Shown in pieces: positions 1-7,824 of a stretch of DNA of 64,000 nucleotides. Under the pieces are notes generated by a model, which ran no database searches, was not told the origin of the DNA, and saw only the letters and a program-made list of their open reading frames with translations. Both the position numbers and the translations under genes were made by a program. Source of the stretch: Desulfosporosinus nitroreducens (GTDB taxonomy: Bacteria > Bacillota > Desulfitobacteriia > Desulfitobacteriales > Desulfitobacteriaceae); NCBI RefSeq assembly GCF_023897015.1, contig NZ_JAMHFY010000008.1, positions 124,001 to 188,000 on the forward strand. Reading direction: 5' to 3'. Positions within the stretch are counted from its first letter, which is position 1, and each line of letters starts with the position of its first letter.

Positions 1-1
1 G

Positions 2-61
2 ACGAAGGCAAAGCTGTTTATTAAATTCCTTACGAATCCTGAAGAAAGTTGCCTTTGTTGA
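2..61 (+). CDS. Possible 3' end of a gene entering from the left (partial)
   Basis: An open frame runs from base 2 to a TGA at 59-61 and would encode the last 19 residues of a protein ending in PEESCLC. It stops just before a strong hairpin that would terminate it. The stretch is too short to identify, so it may be chance. Confidence 0.25.
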   Translation, partial: TKAKLFIKFLTNPEESCLC

Positions 62-74
62 AAATAGGAACAAA

Positions 75-106
75 TGTAAAGAGACAGCGTCGGCTGTCTC
101 TTTACA
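75..106. terminator. Bidirectional terminator hairpin
   Basis: A perfect 14-bp stem (TGTAAAGAGACAGC, loop GTCG) overlaps the stop codon of the minus-strand YeeE gene. It closes the sulfur-transport operon and would also stop any plus-strand transcript arriving from the left. Confidence 0.85.
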
Positions 107-593
107 TTAAATATTTAAGGAGGAGTTTTGATCCTAGCCATGTTCCCAAAAAGACCGCGAATGCAAAAATCCATCCAGTAAGAGAACTAGAAGCAATTCC
201 ATTTAACAGGGCGCCTACATTGCAACCATACGCAATTCGTGCTCCGTATCCCATGAGCAGTCCACCGATTAATGCAGAAAAAAAGAACTTTTTATCCCGG
301 ATTGGTCGAAAGCGAACTTGTGAAGCCACCAATGTTGCCCAAAAAGCACCCAGTAACAAACCGAGGTTCAAATAGGTTCCTGAGGCAGCCATTAATCCCT
401 CAAACGTAAATCCTCGGTCACTGAGAACTCCAAGGTTAGTACCGATCCATTCCGCCCAAATTTCTATATTCCAAGTAACTCCCCAGGGTTGGCGCCTCAC
501 GATCAGCACAAGTATGTTTAGCAGACCTAAAATAATTGCCCCTATCCAATAAGCCCAAGGGCCATGGATGATTGTCTGTAAAGTCTTTTTCAT
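102..593 (-). CDS. YeeE/YedE family (TsuA-like) sulfur transport protein, half-size
   Basis: A 163-residue integral membrane protein with about four or five hydrophobic helices. It carries the family's conserved Cys motif AYGCNVGALLNG near residues 120-131. YeeE/YedE proteins move thiosulfate or related sulfur species through the membrane by relay between conserved cysteines. Full-length TsuA is about 330-350 residues; this one and the 210-residue gene upstream are each about half of that, like the PmpA/PmpB pairs, and probably form one transporter. It is the last gene of an operon with a TusA-like protein, which would receive the sulfur in the cytoplasm. The substrate is inferred. Confidence 0.85.
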   Translation of the reverse strand: MKKTLQTIIHGPWAYWIGAIILGLLNILVLIVRRQPWGVTWNIEIWAEWIGTNLGVLSDRGFTFEGLMAASGTYLNLGLLLGAFWATLVASQVRFRPIRDKKFFFSALIGGLLMGYGARIAYGCNVGALLNGIASSSLTGWIFAFAVFLGTWLGSKLLLKYLM

Positions 594-608
594 TGCTACA
601 CACTCTCT

Positions 609-848
609 TTAATCATGCGTTTTTGTCAGCTCAAGATGCCATATTCCATTCGCCACTTCTTTTTCTTCAATAATATATCGATTGGCTTTTGCCCATACAA
701 CAATACCCCTTGAGGTACAACTGTGTTCAGTTTCTAGGACTAAAATATCACCGCATTGCATGGACGACAACTTCTGTTTTGCTTTAATTAGGGGAATTGG
801 ACACATTTCTCCCCATATATCAATTGAAAAACGAGTCATAGCTTTCAC
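609..848 (-). CDS. TusA-family sulfurtransferase
   Basis: A 79-residue protein with the TusA/SirA signature: a beta strand FSIDIWGE followed by MCPIPLIKAKQKL, whose CPxP cysteine carries the persulfide. It lies between two YeeE-type genes and starts where the upstream gene stops, an arrangement typical of TsuA-TsuB thiosulfate uptake, where TusA-like TsuB accepts the imported sulfur. The GTG at 848 and the ATG at 839 both have a usable ribosome site; the ATG (MTRFSID) fits the usual family N-terminus. Confidence 0.88.
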   Translation of the reverse strand: MKAMTRFSIDIWGEMCPIPLIKAKQKLSSMQCGDILVLETEHSCTSRGIVVWAKANRYIIEEKEVANGIWHLELTKTHD

Positions 849-1481
849 CTATTCCCCTAATTGTTTTTTTTGCCACCATCTAGCTAACTGCCATAAGGTT
901 AATAAAACGATTATTTCAAGAATAAGGGTTGGAACCCAACCGAAAATGTCCGGCAAAAAAATTCCAGGCCATTCACCAAAGGTATATCTCCAGCTTTTCA
1001 ACGATCGCTCTCCTAAAACTGAGCCTACAGCTAAACCGAAAAAAGCCAGCATCTGCATTGCAAAACCTTCTCCGATACGGATTATAATTCCGGTTGAACA
1101 GCCGCCAGCCAACACCATCCCTATCCCGAACAACAAACCACCGACAACAGTATGCACGCCCATGGGAAAAACATTGAGGGATAACGGGATGTTTCTCTGC
1201 GAAGCTCCCCAGGAAACCAGTGCAAAACCAAGGATACTAATCCCTAAAAGCAAAAGAAAGGCTCGAGTAAGTTGAGTCATACCGATCAATATAGGATCAC
1301 GTAATGCAGACACAAGACAAAAGCGAGACTTCTGTAAAACAAAACCCAAACTTATTCCTAGAGCCGTAATTAGCGTAAGACGGATACTTATTTGAGAAAG
1401 GAGAACGAGCAACAATGTGAGAAAAAGGATAAACCCGATATTCCATTTCCTTTGGGAATGAAAAGCACTATTGATCGACAC
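849..1481 (-). CDS. YeeE/YedE family sulfur transport protein, half-size
   Basis: A 210-residue membrane protein with five or six hydrophobic segments and the family motif AGGCSTGIIIRIGEG near residue 125, where the Cys is the presumed sulfur relay residue. It starts with GTG behind a GGGGGAGA ribosome site. It is the first gene of a three-gene operon and pairs with the 163-residue YeeE protein to make a full-size channel. The final 20 residues (ARWWQKKQLGE) are a basic cytoplasmic tail. Confidence 0.85.
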   Translation of the reverse strand: MSINSAFHSQRKWNIGFILFLTLLLVLLSQISIRLTLITALGISLGFVLQKSRFCLVSALRDPILIGMTQLTRAFLLLLGISILGFALVSWGASQRNIPLSLNVFPMGVHTVVGGLLFGIGMVLAGGCSTGIIIRIGEGFAMQMLAFFGLAVGSVLGERSLKSWRYTFGEWPGIFLPDIFGWVPTLILEIIVLLTLWQLARWWQKKQLGE

Positions 1482-1522
1482 TGACCAATCTCCCCCTCAC
1501 ATAGTCACCTAAAACAATATAG

Positions 1523-1550
1523 ACAATAAATATCATATCATAAATATTGT
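1523..1550. promoter_or_regulatory. Imperfect 28-bp palindrome in the promoter region of the YeeE-TusA-YeeE operon
   Basis: The sequence runs ACAATA ... TATTGT with AT-rich inner arms (TAT, AT) that pair in part. It lies about 45 bp upstream of the GTG of the first YeeE gene. On the minus strand a TTTACA-like -35 sits just upstream. It is a candidate repressor or activator site; the regulator is unknown. Confidence 0.4.
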
Positions 1551-1656
1551 TGTAAAGTTCAGGCTATAGAGGTAATTAATAAATTTCTTCCATTTAGACC
1601 ATATTTTTTGGAGGGAGTATCTCAACTTTTGCTAAGGAAGGAAGTTTTAACAATAT

Positions 1657-1692
1657 GAAAAGCACGTTGATTGTCCACGTCAACGTGCTTTC
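1657..1692 (-). terminator. Terminator of the CoA-disulfide reductase gene
   Basis: Thirteen-base arms (AAAGCACGTTGA type) around a nine-base loop, followed on the minus strand by TTTTC. It separates the CCG/CoADR operon from the YeeE-TusA operon. Confidence 0.7.
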
Positions 1693-1784
1693 ACTATGAT
1701 TCCTGTCATGTTTCCTCTATGAATAAGGCGAGGGAGGATGGTGACAGGAAAGTCAAGGAAATACCTTCTCAACAGCCGGAGGGA

Positions 1785-3470
1785 CTACTGTTTAAAGAAG
1801 GCACTTCCAACATTAAGTCCTCCTTGGAGAAACGCCACTTGAGAGAGACCTTTGCTTTGGAGCATGCATGCCGCTTCGTAGCCCCTTATTCCTAATCCAC
1901 ATACAGTTATAATCAAAGAATCCCTTGGGATCTCTTCCCAACGATCTCGCAGTTCGCCTAACCCAATCACCATGGTCCCATTCAGGGACAGCGGGTTAGC
2001 CGCCACTTCGTCCGGCTCACGAATATCAAGTATGCAGAGCTTTTCCCCGGCTTCTAAGCGTTTTGTGACGTTTTCCGCTGTGATTCCTAACGCTATCCCC
2101 TGACGCATGTTTTCTAACGTTGTAGCAGCATGTATGAGCACATCAATAGCGGTGGCAAATGGCGGTGCATAGGCTAGGTCTAAATCAATCAAATCTTCTG
2201 CCTTAGCGCCAAATTTAAGCGCGGTTGCCAGTACATCTAGTCTTTTGGCACATTCCCCTATGCCACAGACTTGGGCGCCGAGTAAGCGGCCATTTTCCTG
2301 TTCAGCGATTAATTTAATCGTGATAAGAGCATGCATGGGATAATAGTGAGTAGCATCAAGGCCACTGCTCACACTGGTTACGACATTGTATCCGCGTTTG
2401 CGAGCCTCTTCTTCGCTTAATCCCGTGCGACCGATAGTAAGATCAAAGGCTTGAAGAATAGAGGTTCCCTCGACTGGGGCAAAGCGAGCGGGGATTCCAG
2501 CAATATGATCTGCGATTACGCGGCCTTGCTTGTTAGCGGTCGAGGCCAGCGGAATATAAACAGGTTCCCCTGTAAGAAGATGGCGTTGTTCGGCACAGTC
2601 TCCGCCAGCATATATAGCCGGATCATTGGTCATCTGATGCTCATTGACTTGAATTGCTCCTGTGTTGCCAATCGTGAGCCCGGCCTCTCTGGCAAGTCCA
2701 ATTTCTGGACGAACGCCAGTGGCGATAATCACCATTTCCGTTTCAATTGTTCCTTGTTCTGTTATGACTCGGCATACATTGTCTTCAGCATCCCCTTCGA
2801 AAGCCTTCACTTTACAGGAAAGTTGCAAATCAACGCCATGTCCCTTTATTTTTTGCTCAACCAGTTTGGACATGTCAGAATCAAGTAACTTCGGCAATAC
2901 CCGAGAATCTGCCTCACACATTGTAACCTTCAAACGAGGGCTGACTAGGGCATCCGCTGTTTCTATTCCGATTAACCCGGACCCAATTACAGTGACATGC
3001 TTCACCTGCTTTGTTTTAATCAAATCCTTGACACTTTGGGCATCATGCGGATGATGCATGGTGAATATCCGTCCTAACTTAACTCCAGGAATTGGCGGTA
3101 TACTCGGCTTAGCCCCGGTTGCGAGAACTAAATAATCATAAGGCAAGGCATCCTCGAGATTAGTAAGCAAATTTCGGACCCAAACCTTTTTATTACTCCT
3201 GTCAATTTTTATAGCTTCTGTTTGAGTGTGAACTTTTGCATTCTTTTGTGCCGCAAAAAATTCCGTATCTCTAATTACACCGTAGGAGGTCGTCATTAAA
3301 TCTTCTAATCGGGGCACTAAGTTAGCGACATAAAATGGCAGTCCACATCCTCCGTAAGAGATTAGACTTCCTTTTTCTAGGATGGTAATCTCAGCATCCG
3401 GATTAATACGCCTTAAACGTGCAGCCACTTTAGGACCAATAGCAACCCCGCCTACAATAATTACTTTCAT
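1785..3470 (-). CDS. CoA-disulfide reductase-like flavoprotein with C-terminal rhodanese domain
   Basis: A 561-residue fusion. Residues 1-450 are an FAD/NAD(P)H pyridine-nucleotide-disulfide oxidoreductase: N-terminal dinucleotide motif VIIVGGVAIGPKVAARL, redox Cys in SYGGCGLPFYV near residue 43 (the single-Cys signature of CoA-disulfide/persulfide reductases), a second Rossmann motif VIGSGLIGIE, and an ATG-type FAD motif before GGDCAE. Residues 465-561 are a rhodanese domain with active-site loop VCGLGIRG. This architecture (CoADR-Rhd) reduces CoA persulfides or polysulfide. It follows the CCG protein by 38 bp in one operon and has its own terminator. The physiological substrate is inferred. 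Confidence 0.88.
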   Translation of the reverse strand: MKVIIVGGVAIGPKVAARLRRINPDAEITILEKGSLISYGGCGLPFYVANLVPRLEDLMTTSYGVIRDTEFFAAQKNAKVHTQTEAIKIDRSNKKVWVRNLLTNLEDALPYDYLVLATGAKPSIPPIPGVKLGRIFTMHHPHDAQSVKDLIKTKQVKHVTVIGSGLIGIETADALVSPRLKVTMCEADSRVLPKLLDSDMSKLVEQKIKGHGVDLQLSCKVKAFEGDAEDNVCRVITEQGTIETEMVIIATGVRPEIGLAREAGLTIGNTGAIQVNEHQMTNDPAIYAGGDCAEQRHLLTGEPVYIPLASTANKQGRVIADHIAGIPARFAPVEGTSILQAFDLTIGRTGLSEEEARKRGYNVVTSVSSGLDATHYYPMHALITIKLIAEQENGRLLGAQVCGIGECAKRLDVLATALKFGAKAEDLIDLDLAYAPPFATAIDVLIHAATTLENMRQGIALGITAENVTKRLEAGEKLCILDIREPDEVAANPLSLNGTMVIGLGELRDRWEEIPRDSLIITVCGLGIRGYEAACMLQSKGLSQVAFLQGGLNVGSAFFKQ

Positions 3471-3508
3471 GAAAGCTCCCCCTCATTAAATTAAGAAATG
3501 CACAATCA

Positions 3509-5122
3509 TTATTCCAAGAACTCTAAAAATGGTTTTTCCATACTTACAAGTGCATTAACCATCAATTCTACTAAACCGCCATATTGAACATTAAATTTGT
3601 CTGTCGCCTCGTAAAACTCTAGAATGTCGCGAATAGCTCCTTTACAATTAGAACAAGGTGCACACACATATTTAGGCAAGGCAGTATTTTTCATACTATC
3701 CTGAAAGGCTCCTAGGATCTGGTTAAACTTCATACGAGAGCTTACTTTGTTTCTCCATTCAGAGAAGTTCATAGAATTCGTAATAGCAAAACCACCGCCG
3801 CCGCCACAGCAGTAATTGTCAACACCATGCGGTGTCATTTCTCTGAACTGAGGACATATGGCTTTTAAGACATTTCGTTGCGGTTCCACAATCCCCATTC
3901 CTCGAACATAATTACAAGGATCATGTAGCGTTACAGGAAAGTTATTTTTTCGGGGATCTAACCTTAATTGTTTGAGCCTGACCATATCCCAAAGAAGAGG
4001 GAGACAACTCTCAACTGGAACTTTAGCATCTGCAAACACCATGCGATCCGCTATTAGCGCCGAAGCCTTATGGGCATGTCCGCACTCTGCGATGACTATT
4101 CGGTTGACTCCTAATTCTTTGGCAACTTTCATCTGCATTGTGGCCAGAGTTTTAGCTTGAAAATCATCATACCAGATGCCATAGTTTACATTGTCATATC
4201 CTGTGATTTCACTGCTAAGCGTCCAGTTTAGGCCAGCTTCTTCGAAGAGAATGGCAAAAGCTATGGGGTTTTCAGGCCAAGCCATATATTCGCCCGCATT
4301 ATGTAATAGAAGAATATCTGCACCTTTTTTGTCCATCGGAAATTTGATTTTTAAGCCATACTTCTCTTCGATATCCTCTTCTAAAAACTCTATCGTATCT
4401 AAGAAAGCCGGTTTGCTAACTCCCGTAGACGAACCTGTTTTTATCTGAAGCATCGTACCTTTGGTATGCAAGGGAAGAGGAGCAATGCCCATTTCTTGGC
4501 TAAATATTTTTCGGATTTCTTTCGTGAGAATGGCATTATCTAAGCCCAATGGACAAGTCTGAGCACAACGACGGCAAAGATTACATCGATAGGATAATTC
4601 TCCAAGCCGAGCAATTGTTTCCCAATTTACATCGATATCAGCTCCGACAAAACTGCCTAGAAGCTTTCCGCTTTTGGTAAAGTACTTCTTTACAATCTTT
4701 CGAAGAACTTCGGAGCGGAAAATTGGGCGATACAGCTCATTGTTTCCCGAGGCTTCGTAGATATGACAGGCCGCTGAACACGTATCACATTTTGCGCAGT
4801 ATTCAAAGGATAATAAGAGGGGCTGGAGCACTCCATTGTTGGCATCTGAAAAGCTTTTTTCTAAACCATTGAGGAATTTCCGTACAAATTCATCCTCTTC
4901 AGCTTTGGTTTTTGGGCGAATCAACGTATCGATTCCGACGTAGCCATCCAAAGATGTACAGAATTTTTCTTTCCATGCAGGCTTAGGATCGGTTAAGGGC
5001 GGTTCCATTCCAGGTTTATCATAGGGCGGAAATAAAGGCATTAGCTGTTCAGGTTCAAGTTTGATTAGTTGCTCATCTGATCGTCCCATATCCTTTGGGC
5101 GTAAATCTTTTTGATTGATCAT
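3509..5122 (-). CDS. Heterodisulfide-reductase-like Fe-S protein with CCG domains (HdrD/DsrK type)
   Basis: A 537-residue soluble protein. Two [4Fe-4S] ferredoxin motifs sit around residues 112-122 (CAKCDTCSAACH) and 180-192 (CNLCRRCAQTCPLG). The second half has cysteine-rich CCG domains, including DPCNYVRG and the diagnostic YCCGGGGGFA near residue 426. Relatives (HdrD, DsrK, GlcF) pass electrons to or from disulfides or persulfides. No membrane partner is next to it. It is the first gene of an operon with CoADR-Rhd, so a role in reducing thiol-bound sulfur is likely. Its promoter is a near copy of the promoter of the divergent ORP-like operon. Confidence 0.85.
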   Translation of the reverse strand: MINQKDLRPKDMGRSDEQLIKLEPEQLMPLFPPYDKPGMEPPLTDPKPAWKEKFCTSLDGYVGIDTLIRPKTKAEEDEFVRKFLNGLEKSFSDANNGVLQPLLLSFEYCAKCDTCSAACHIYEASGNNELYRPIFRSEVLRKIVKKYFTKSGKLLGSFVGADIDVNWETIARLGELSYRCNLCRRCAQTCPLGLDNAILTKEIRKIFSQEMGIAPLPLHTKGTMLQIKTGSSTGVSKPAFLDTIEFLEEDIEEKYGLKIKFPMDKKGADILLLHNAGEYMAWPENPIAFAILFEEAGLNWTLSSEITGYDNVNYGIWYDDFQAKTLATMQMKVAKELGVNRIVIAECGHAHKASALIADRMVFADAKVPVESCLPLLWDMVRLKQLRLDPRKNNFPVTLHDPCNYVRGMGIVEPQRNVLKAICPQFREMTPHGVDNYCCGGGGGFAITNSMNFSEWRNKVSSRMKFNQILGAFQDSMKNTALPKYVCAPCSNCKGAIRDILEFYEATDKFNVQYGGLVELMVNALVSMEKPFLEFLE

Positions 5123-5255
5123 ATTTAACTCTCCTCTTTCGACAAGTTAACTCTCCAAAATATGTAGTTATTCCTTGGGATGCGTCTTATCGCCTAATAA
5201 CGAAGTGAGTAAAAAGATAATCTTAATATGATATAATTCATGTCAATATAGTGCT

Positions 5256-5316
5256 TAGTTATTGACATATGCCCCATTCGATTTTATTATACTCTGTATT
5301 GAACATATGTCAATAA
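5256..5316 (-). promoter_or_regulatory. Minus-strand promoter with paired operators (twin 1)
   Basis: On the minus strand, TTGACA (5308-5313), a 16-base spacer and TATAAT (5286-5291) form a near-consensus promoter for the CCG/CoADR operon. The -35 lies inside the 13-mer TTATTGACATATG (5304-5316 complement), and an inverted copy of that 13-mer (5259-5271) lies over the start region. The whole block is an inverted, near-identical copy of 5476-5537. Confidence 0.8.
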
Positions 5317-5475
5317 ACGTTTTTTATTATCCTATGCATTGAATTTCTTAATATCTGGAATAGTTGTGTTTTTAATGGAGGGAGGTAAGGTGCAGCAAAT
5401 AAAAAGTCTGAATTTACGCTGAGAAAGAAAACTTTCTTGGTATTGAGGGAGGTCACCAGTGAACAGAACACATAG
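5317..5475. other. Spacer between the twin promoters
   Basis: It holds two very short plus-strand frames behind strong ribosome sites: GTG at about 5391 after GGAGGGAGGTAAG (10 codons) and GTG at 5460 after GAGGGAGGTCACC (7 codons). They may be leader peptides or relics of a lost gene. A small AAGAAAA/TTTTCTT-type inverted repeat lies between them. No longer gene is seen. Confidence 0.35.
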
Positions 5476-5537
5476 TTATTGACATATGTTCAAAATAGAG
5501 TATAATTCAATTTATAAAGGGCATATGTCAATAACTA
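5472..5537 (+). promoter_or_regulatory. Plus-strand promoter with paired operators (twin 2)
   Basis: TTGACA (5479-5484), a 16-base spacer and TATAAT (5501-5506) make a near-consensus promoter for the ORP-like operon. The 13-mer TTATTGACATATG covers the -35 (5476-5488) and its inverted copy CATATGTCAATAA (5522-5534) covers the start region. The flanks TTAGTTATTGACATATGCCC and TTGACATATGTTCAA recur in the divergent promoter, so both operons should respond to the same factor. Confidence 0.82.
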
Positions 5538-5551
5538 AAGGGGGCGGTAGT

Positions 5552-5758
5552 GTGCCTAGAAGAGATGGAACGGGTCCTATGGGCGAATCAATGAACAGTG
5601 CTGGCTTAGGCCAAGGGTCAGGTTACAGAAGGGGCCCAGGAAGAAATTTCACAAAAGATTTAATAGTATCAAAAACGCAAAAGGAATTGTTACAAGAGCG
5701 AAAAGAGCAACTTGAAAAAAGGCTTGCTGATATTAGCAAGCAATTAGAGATTTTATAA
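5552..5758 (+). CDS. DUF5320 family small protein
   Basis: A 68-residue protein beginning VPRRDGTGPMGESM, the Gly-rich start typical of DUF5320 proteins, followed by a C-terminal coiled-coil-like helix (KTQKELLQERKEQLEKRLAD). GTG at 5552 is chosen because AAGGGGGCGG precedes it at the right distance; the longer open frame upstream would begin inside the promoter. DUF5320 genes habitually sit with DUF134 and NifX-like genes. Molecular role unknown. First gene of the operon. Confidence 0.8.
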   Translation: MPRRDGTGPMGESMNSAGLGQGSGYRRGPGRNFTKDLIVSKTQKELLQERKEQLEKRLADISKQLEIL

Positions 5759-5824
5759 CTGGTAGTTGAAAGCACGCCTGCAGGCTTGTAAGTTTCTTAA
5801 TGAAATAATTGAGGTGTACGAATT

Positions 5825-6205
5825 ATGCCAAGACCCAGAAAATGGAGAAAAGTTTGTTGCTTGCCGGAAAGCAACAGCTTTGGGCCACTAAATACATTAA
5901 TCAATCAAGAACATTTTGTAATCATGACAGTTGATGAGTATGAGACGATACGGCTCATTGACTTAGAAGGTTTTACCCAGGAAGAGTCAGCCGACCAAAT
6001 GAATATAGCACGTACAACCGTCCAGCGCATTTATAATGATGCGAGGAGAAAACTGGCAGATTCCTTGGTCAACGGAAAAATGTTAAGAATTGAGGGCGGT
6101 GATTATAAGCTGTGTGACGGACTTGAAAAAACATGCGGTTGTGGTGGCTGCCTCAGACATAAATGCGATAGAAGTTTTAGGCTTGAGGATAATGGAGGTG
6201 AGTGA
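5825..6205 (+). CDS. DUF134 family HTH regulator
   Basis: A 126-residue protein opening [21 protein letters not shown], the DUF134 hallmark. Residues 38-85 form a sigma-70-region-4-like helix-turn-helix ([18 protein letters not shown] ... [19 protein letters not shown]). The C-terminus is cysteine-rich ([18 protein letters not shown]) and could bind metal or an Fe-S cluster. It is the obvious local candidate for binding the duplicated operators upstream, though that is inference. Its stop overlaps the GTG of the next gene by 4 bp. Confidence 0.85.
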   Translation: MPRPRKWRKVCCLPESNSFGPLNTLINQEHFVIMTVDEYETIRLIDLEGFTQEESADQMNIARTTVQRIYNDARRKLADSLVNGKMLRIEGGDYKLCDGLEKTCGCGGCLRHKCDRSFRLEDNGGE

Positions 6206-6600
6206 TCATATATTCTGAGAAAGTGATAGAACACTTTATGTGTCCACAAAATGCTTACAGTATGCCTGATGCCAATGCGCAGGGAGTATGTGGGGATTCT
6301 TCATGCGGAGATGAACTCATCATTTTTCTAAAAGTACAAGATAATTACATTCAAGAGATTAGTTATCTGGTGTTTGGTTGTTGTGCATCAATTGCAACAT
6401 CTAGTATGACGTCAGTATTGGCTAAAGGAAAAAGCCTGGAGGATGCTTTGGCTATTACCGAAGAAAATATTATCCAGGCACTGGATGGTCTCCCTGAGGC
6501 TAAGGTGCACTGTTCAAATCTAGGAGTTAGTGCTTTGCGTGATGCTATAAACAATTACCGCAAATCAACAAAGACAAGTGTTAAGGAGGATTCTCAATGA
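6202..6600 (+). CDS. NifU/IscU-like Fe-S scaffold protein
   Basis: A 132-residue NifU-N-type protein beginning [15 protein letters not shown]. It keeps the scaffold cysteines: one in [12 protein letters not shown] (the family usually has GNPxCGD), one in the [13 protein letters not shown] region, and one in KVHCSNLG. Such proteins hold a nascent Fe-S cluster and pass it on. GTG start with GGAGGTGA, overlapping DUF134; the next start overlaps its stop in an ATGA. The ORP-like context suggests it supplies clusters to the neighbouring MinD-type ATPases. Confidence 0.85.
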   Translation: MIIYSEKVIEHFMCPQNAYSMPDANAQGVCGDSSCGDELIIFLKVQDNYIQEISYLVFGCCASIATSSMTSVLAKGKSLEDALAITEENIIQALDGLPEAKVHCSNLGVSALRDAINNYRKSTKTSVKEDSQ

Positions 6601-6962
6601 AAATTGCAATTCCAGTAGATGACAAATCCACGGAAACAAGTGTCTGCCAATCCTTTGGTCGTACCCCTTATTATCTGATTTATGATACCGAATCAAAGGA
6701 GAGTGTTTTTTTAGATAACAGTGCAGCAGCCAGCCAAGGCGGCGCTGGGATCAAGGCCGCGCAGACGATTGTAGACAGCAAGGTGAGCGCTTTACTTACT
6801 CCTCGATGTGGGGAGAATGCCGCAGATGTTCTCAAGGCAGCCAATATCAAATTATACAAGACTGTAAATGCTTCTATTCAAGACAATATTGATGCATTAA
6901 ATGACGGGAAGCTATCCTTGTTAGAAGATATCCATCCTGGGTTTCATGGTCATGGAGGCTAA
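6597..6962 (+). CDS. NifX/NifB-domain (dinitrogenase FeMo-cofactor family) protein 1
   Basis: A 121-residue protein of the NifX/NafY/ORP fold: MKIAIPVDD start, QSFGRTPYYLIYD, GAGIKAAQTIVD, and a C-terminal HGHGG tail. Family members carry a preformed Mo- or Fe-containing cluster. It is translationally coupled to the scaffold gene. In the Desulfovibrio orange-protein operon the equivalent protein binds a Mo-Cu-S cluster; whether this one does is not visible. Confidence 0.85.
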   Translation: MKIAIPVDDKSTETSVCQSFGRTPYYLIYDTESKESVFLDNSAAASQGGAGIKAAQTIVDSKVSALLTPRCGENAADVLKAANIKLYKTVNASIQDNIDALNDGKLSLLEDIHPGFHGHGG

Positions 6963-6966
6963 TAGC

Positions 6967-7824
6967 ATGAAGATAGCTGTGCTAAGCGGCAAGGGAGGCA
7001 CAGGAAAAACACTTGTATCTGTAAATCTGGCTTCGGCAGCTAAGGAAGCTATCTATATGGACTGCGATGTTGAAGAGCCAAACGGACGTCTTTTTTTTAA
7101 GCCCAAGAACATTACATCAGAAAGCGTCTCAATTAAAATTCCTTTCGCAGATCAAAAGCTTTGTATTGGTTGCCGGAAATGCATTGATTTTTGTAAGTTC
7201 AATGCTATAGCCTTTATCATCAACAAGGTGATCGTGTTTGATGACGTTTGTCATTCTTGTGGAGGGTGCGTACTTTTTTGTCCGGAGAAAGCCTTGTCGG
7301 AGAAAGACAAAATTATTGGAGAAGTTCAGAGCGGTGTTTCAGAAAATGTCAGTGTCATTACTGGAATATTAAATACCGGTGAAGCATCCGGCGTCCCCCT
7401 TATCAAGAAGCTCCTGAATAACAATTTAGCAGGGAAAGCATTGACCTTTATAGATTGTCCACCTGGGAGTGCCTGTATTGTCATGGAAAGCATCAAGGAT
7501 GCAGACTATTGTCTTATGGTTGCCGAGCCCACCCTGTTTGGAGTACATAATCTCAATATGGTTTATGAACTTGTAAAGTTGTTCAAAAAGCCGCATGCCG
7601 CAGTACTTAACAAATGTCTGGAGGGAGAAAATCCTGCTGAAGACTTTTGCCGAGAAAAGGATATTAAGATTTTAGGCAAGATACCCTTTGACAGTGAGCT
7701 TGGAACACTGAATTCAAATGCTCTCATCTCAGTTAGAGAGAACCAAAAGTATCGTGATATGTTCTCTTCCATGCTTCAAATTGTGGCTAAGGAGGTGCAA
7801 CATGAAACAGTTGCTAATTCTTAG
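6967..7824 (+). CDS. MinD/ParA-type P-loop ATPase with ferredoxin insert (ORP-cluster ATPase 1)
   Basis: A 285-residue protein. The deviant Walker A KGGTGKT is at residues 9-15. Then a 2x[4Fe-4S] ferredoxin insert: CIGCRKCIDFCKF and CHSCGGCVLFCPE. The Walker B-type IDCPPGSAC follows. The start is set at ATG 6967 because GGAGG lies 8 bp upstream; the earlier ATG lies inside the preceding gene. Desulfovibrio ORP complexes contain exactly two such ATPases, and this one is followed at once by a paralogue. It overlaps that gene by 23 bp. Confidence 0.88.
   Translation: MKIAVLSGKGGTGKTLVSVNLASAAKEAIYMDCDVEEPNGRLFFKPKNITSESVSIKIPFADQKLCIGCRKCIDFCKFNAIAFIINKVIVFDDVCHSCGGCVLFCPEKALSEKDKIIGEVQSGVSENVSVITGILNTGEASGVPLIKKLLNNNLAGKALTFIDCPPGSACIVMESIKDADYCLMVAEPTLFGVHNLNMVYELVKLFKKPHAAVLNKCLEGENPAEDFCREKDIKILGKIPFDSELGTLNSNALISVRENQKYRDMFSSMLQIVAKEVQHETVANS

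Noticed and set aside
49-375. 108-codon plus-strand frame over the YeeE gene
   Set aside because: It lies fully antisense to a clear membrane transporter, lacks a ribosome site and has no recognisable domain.
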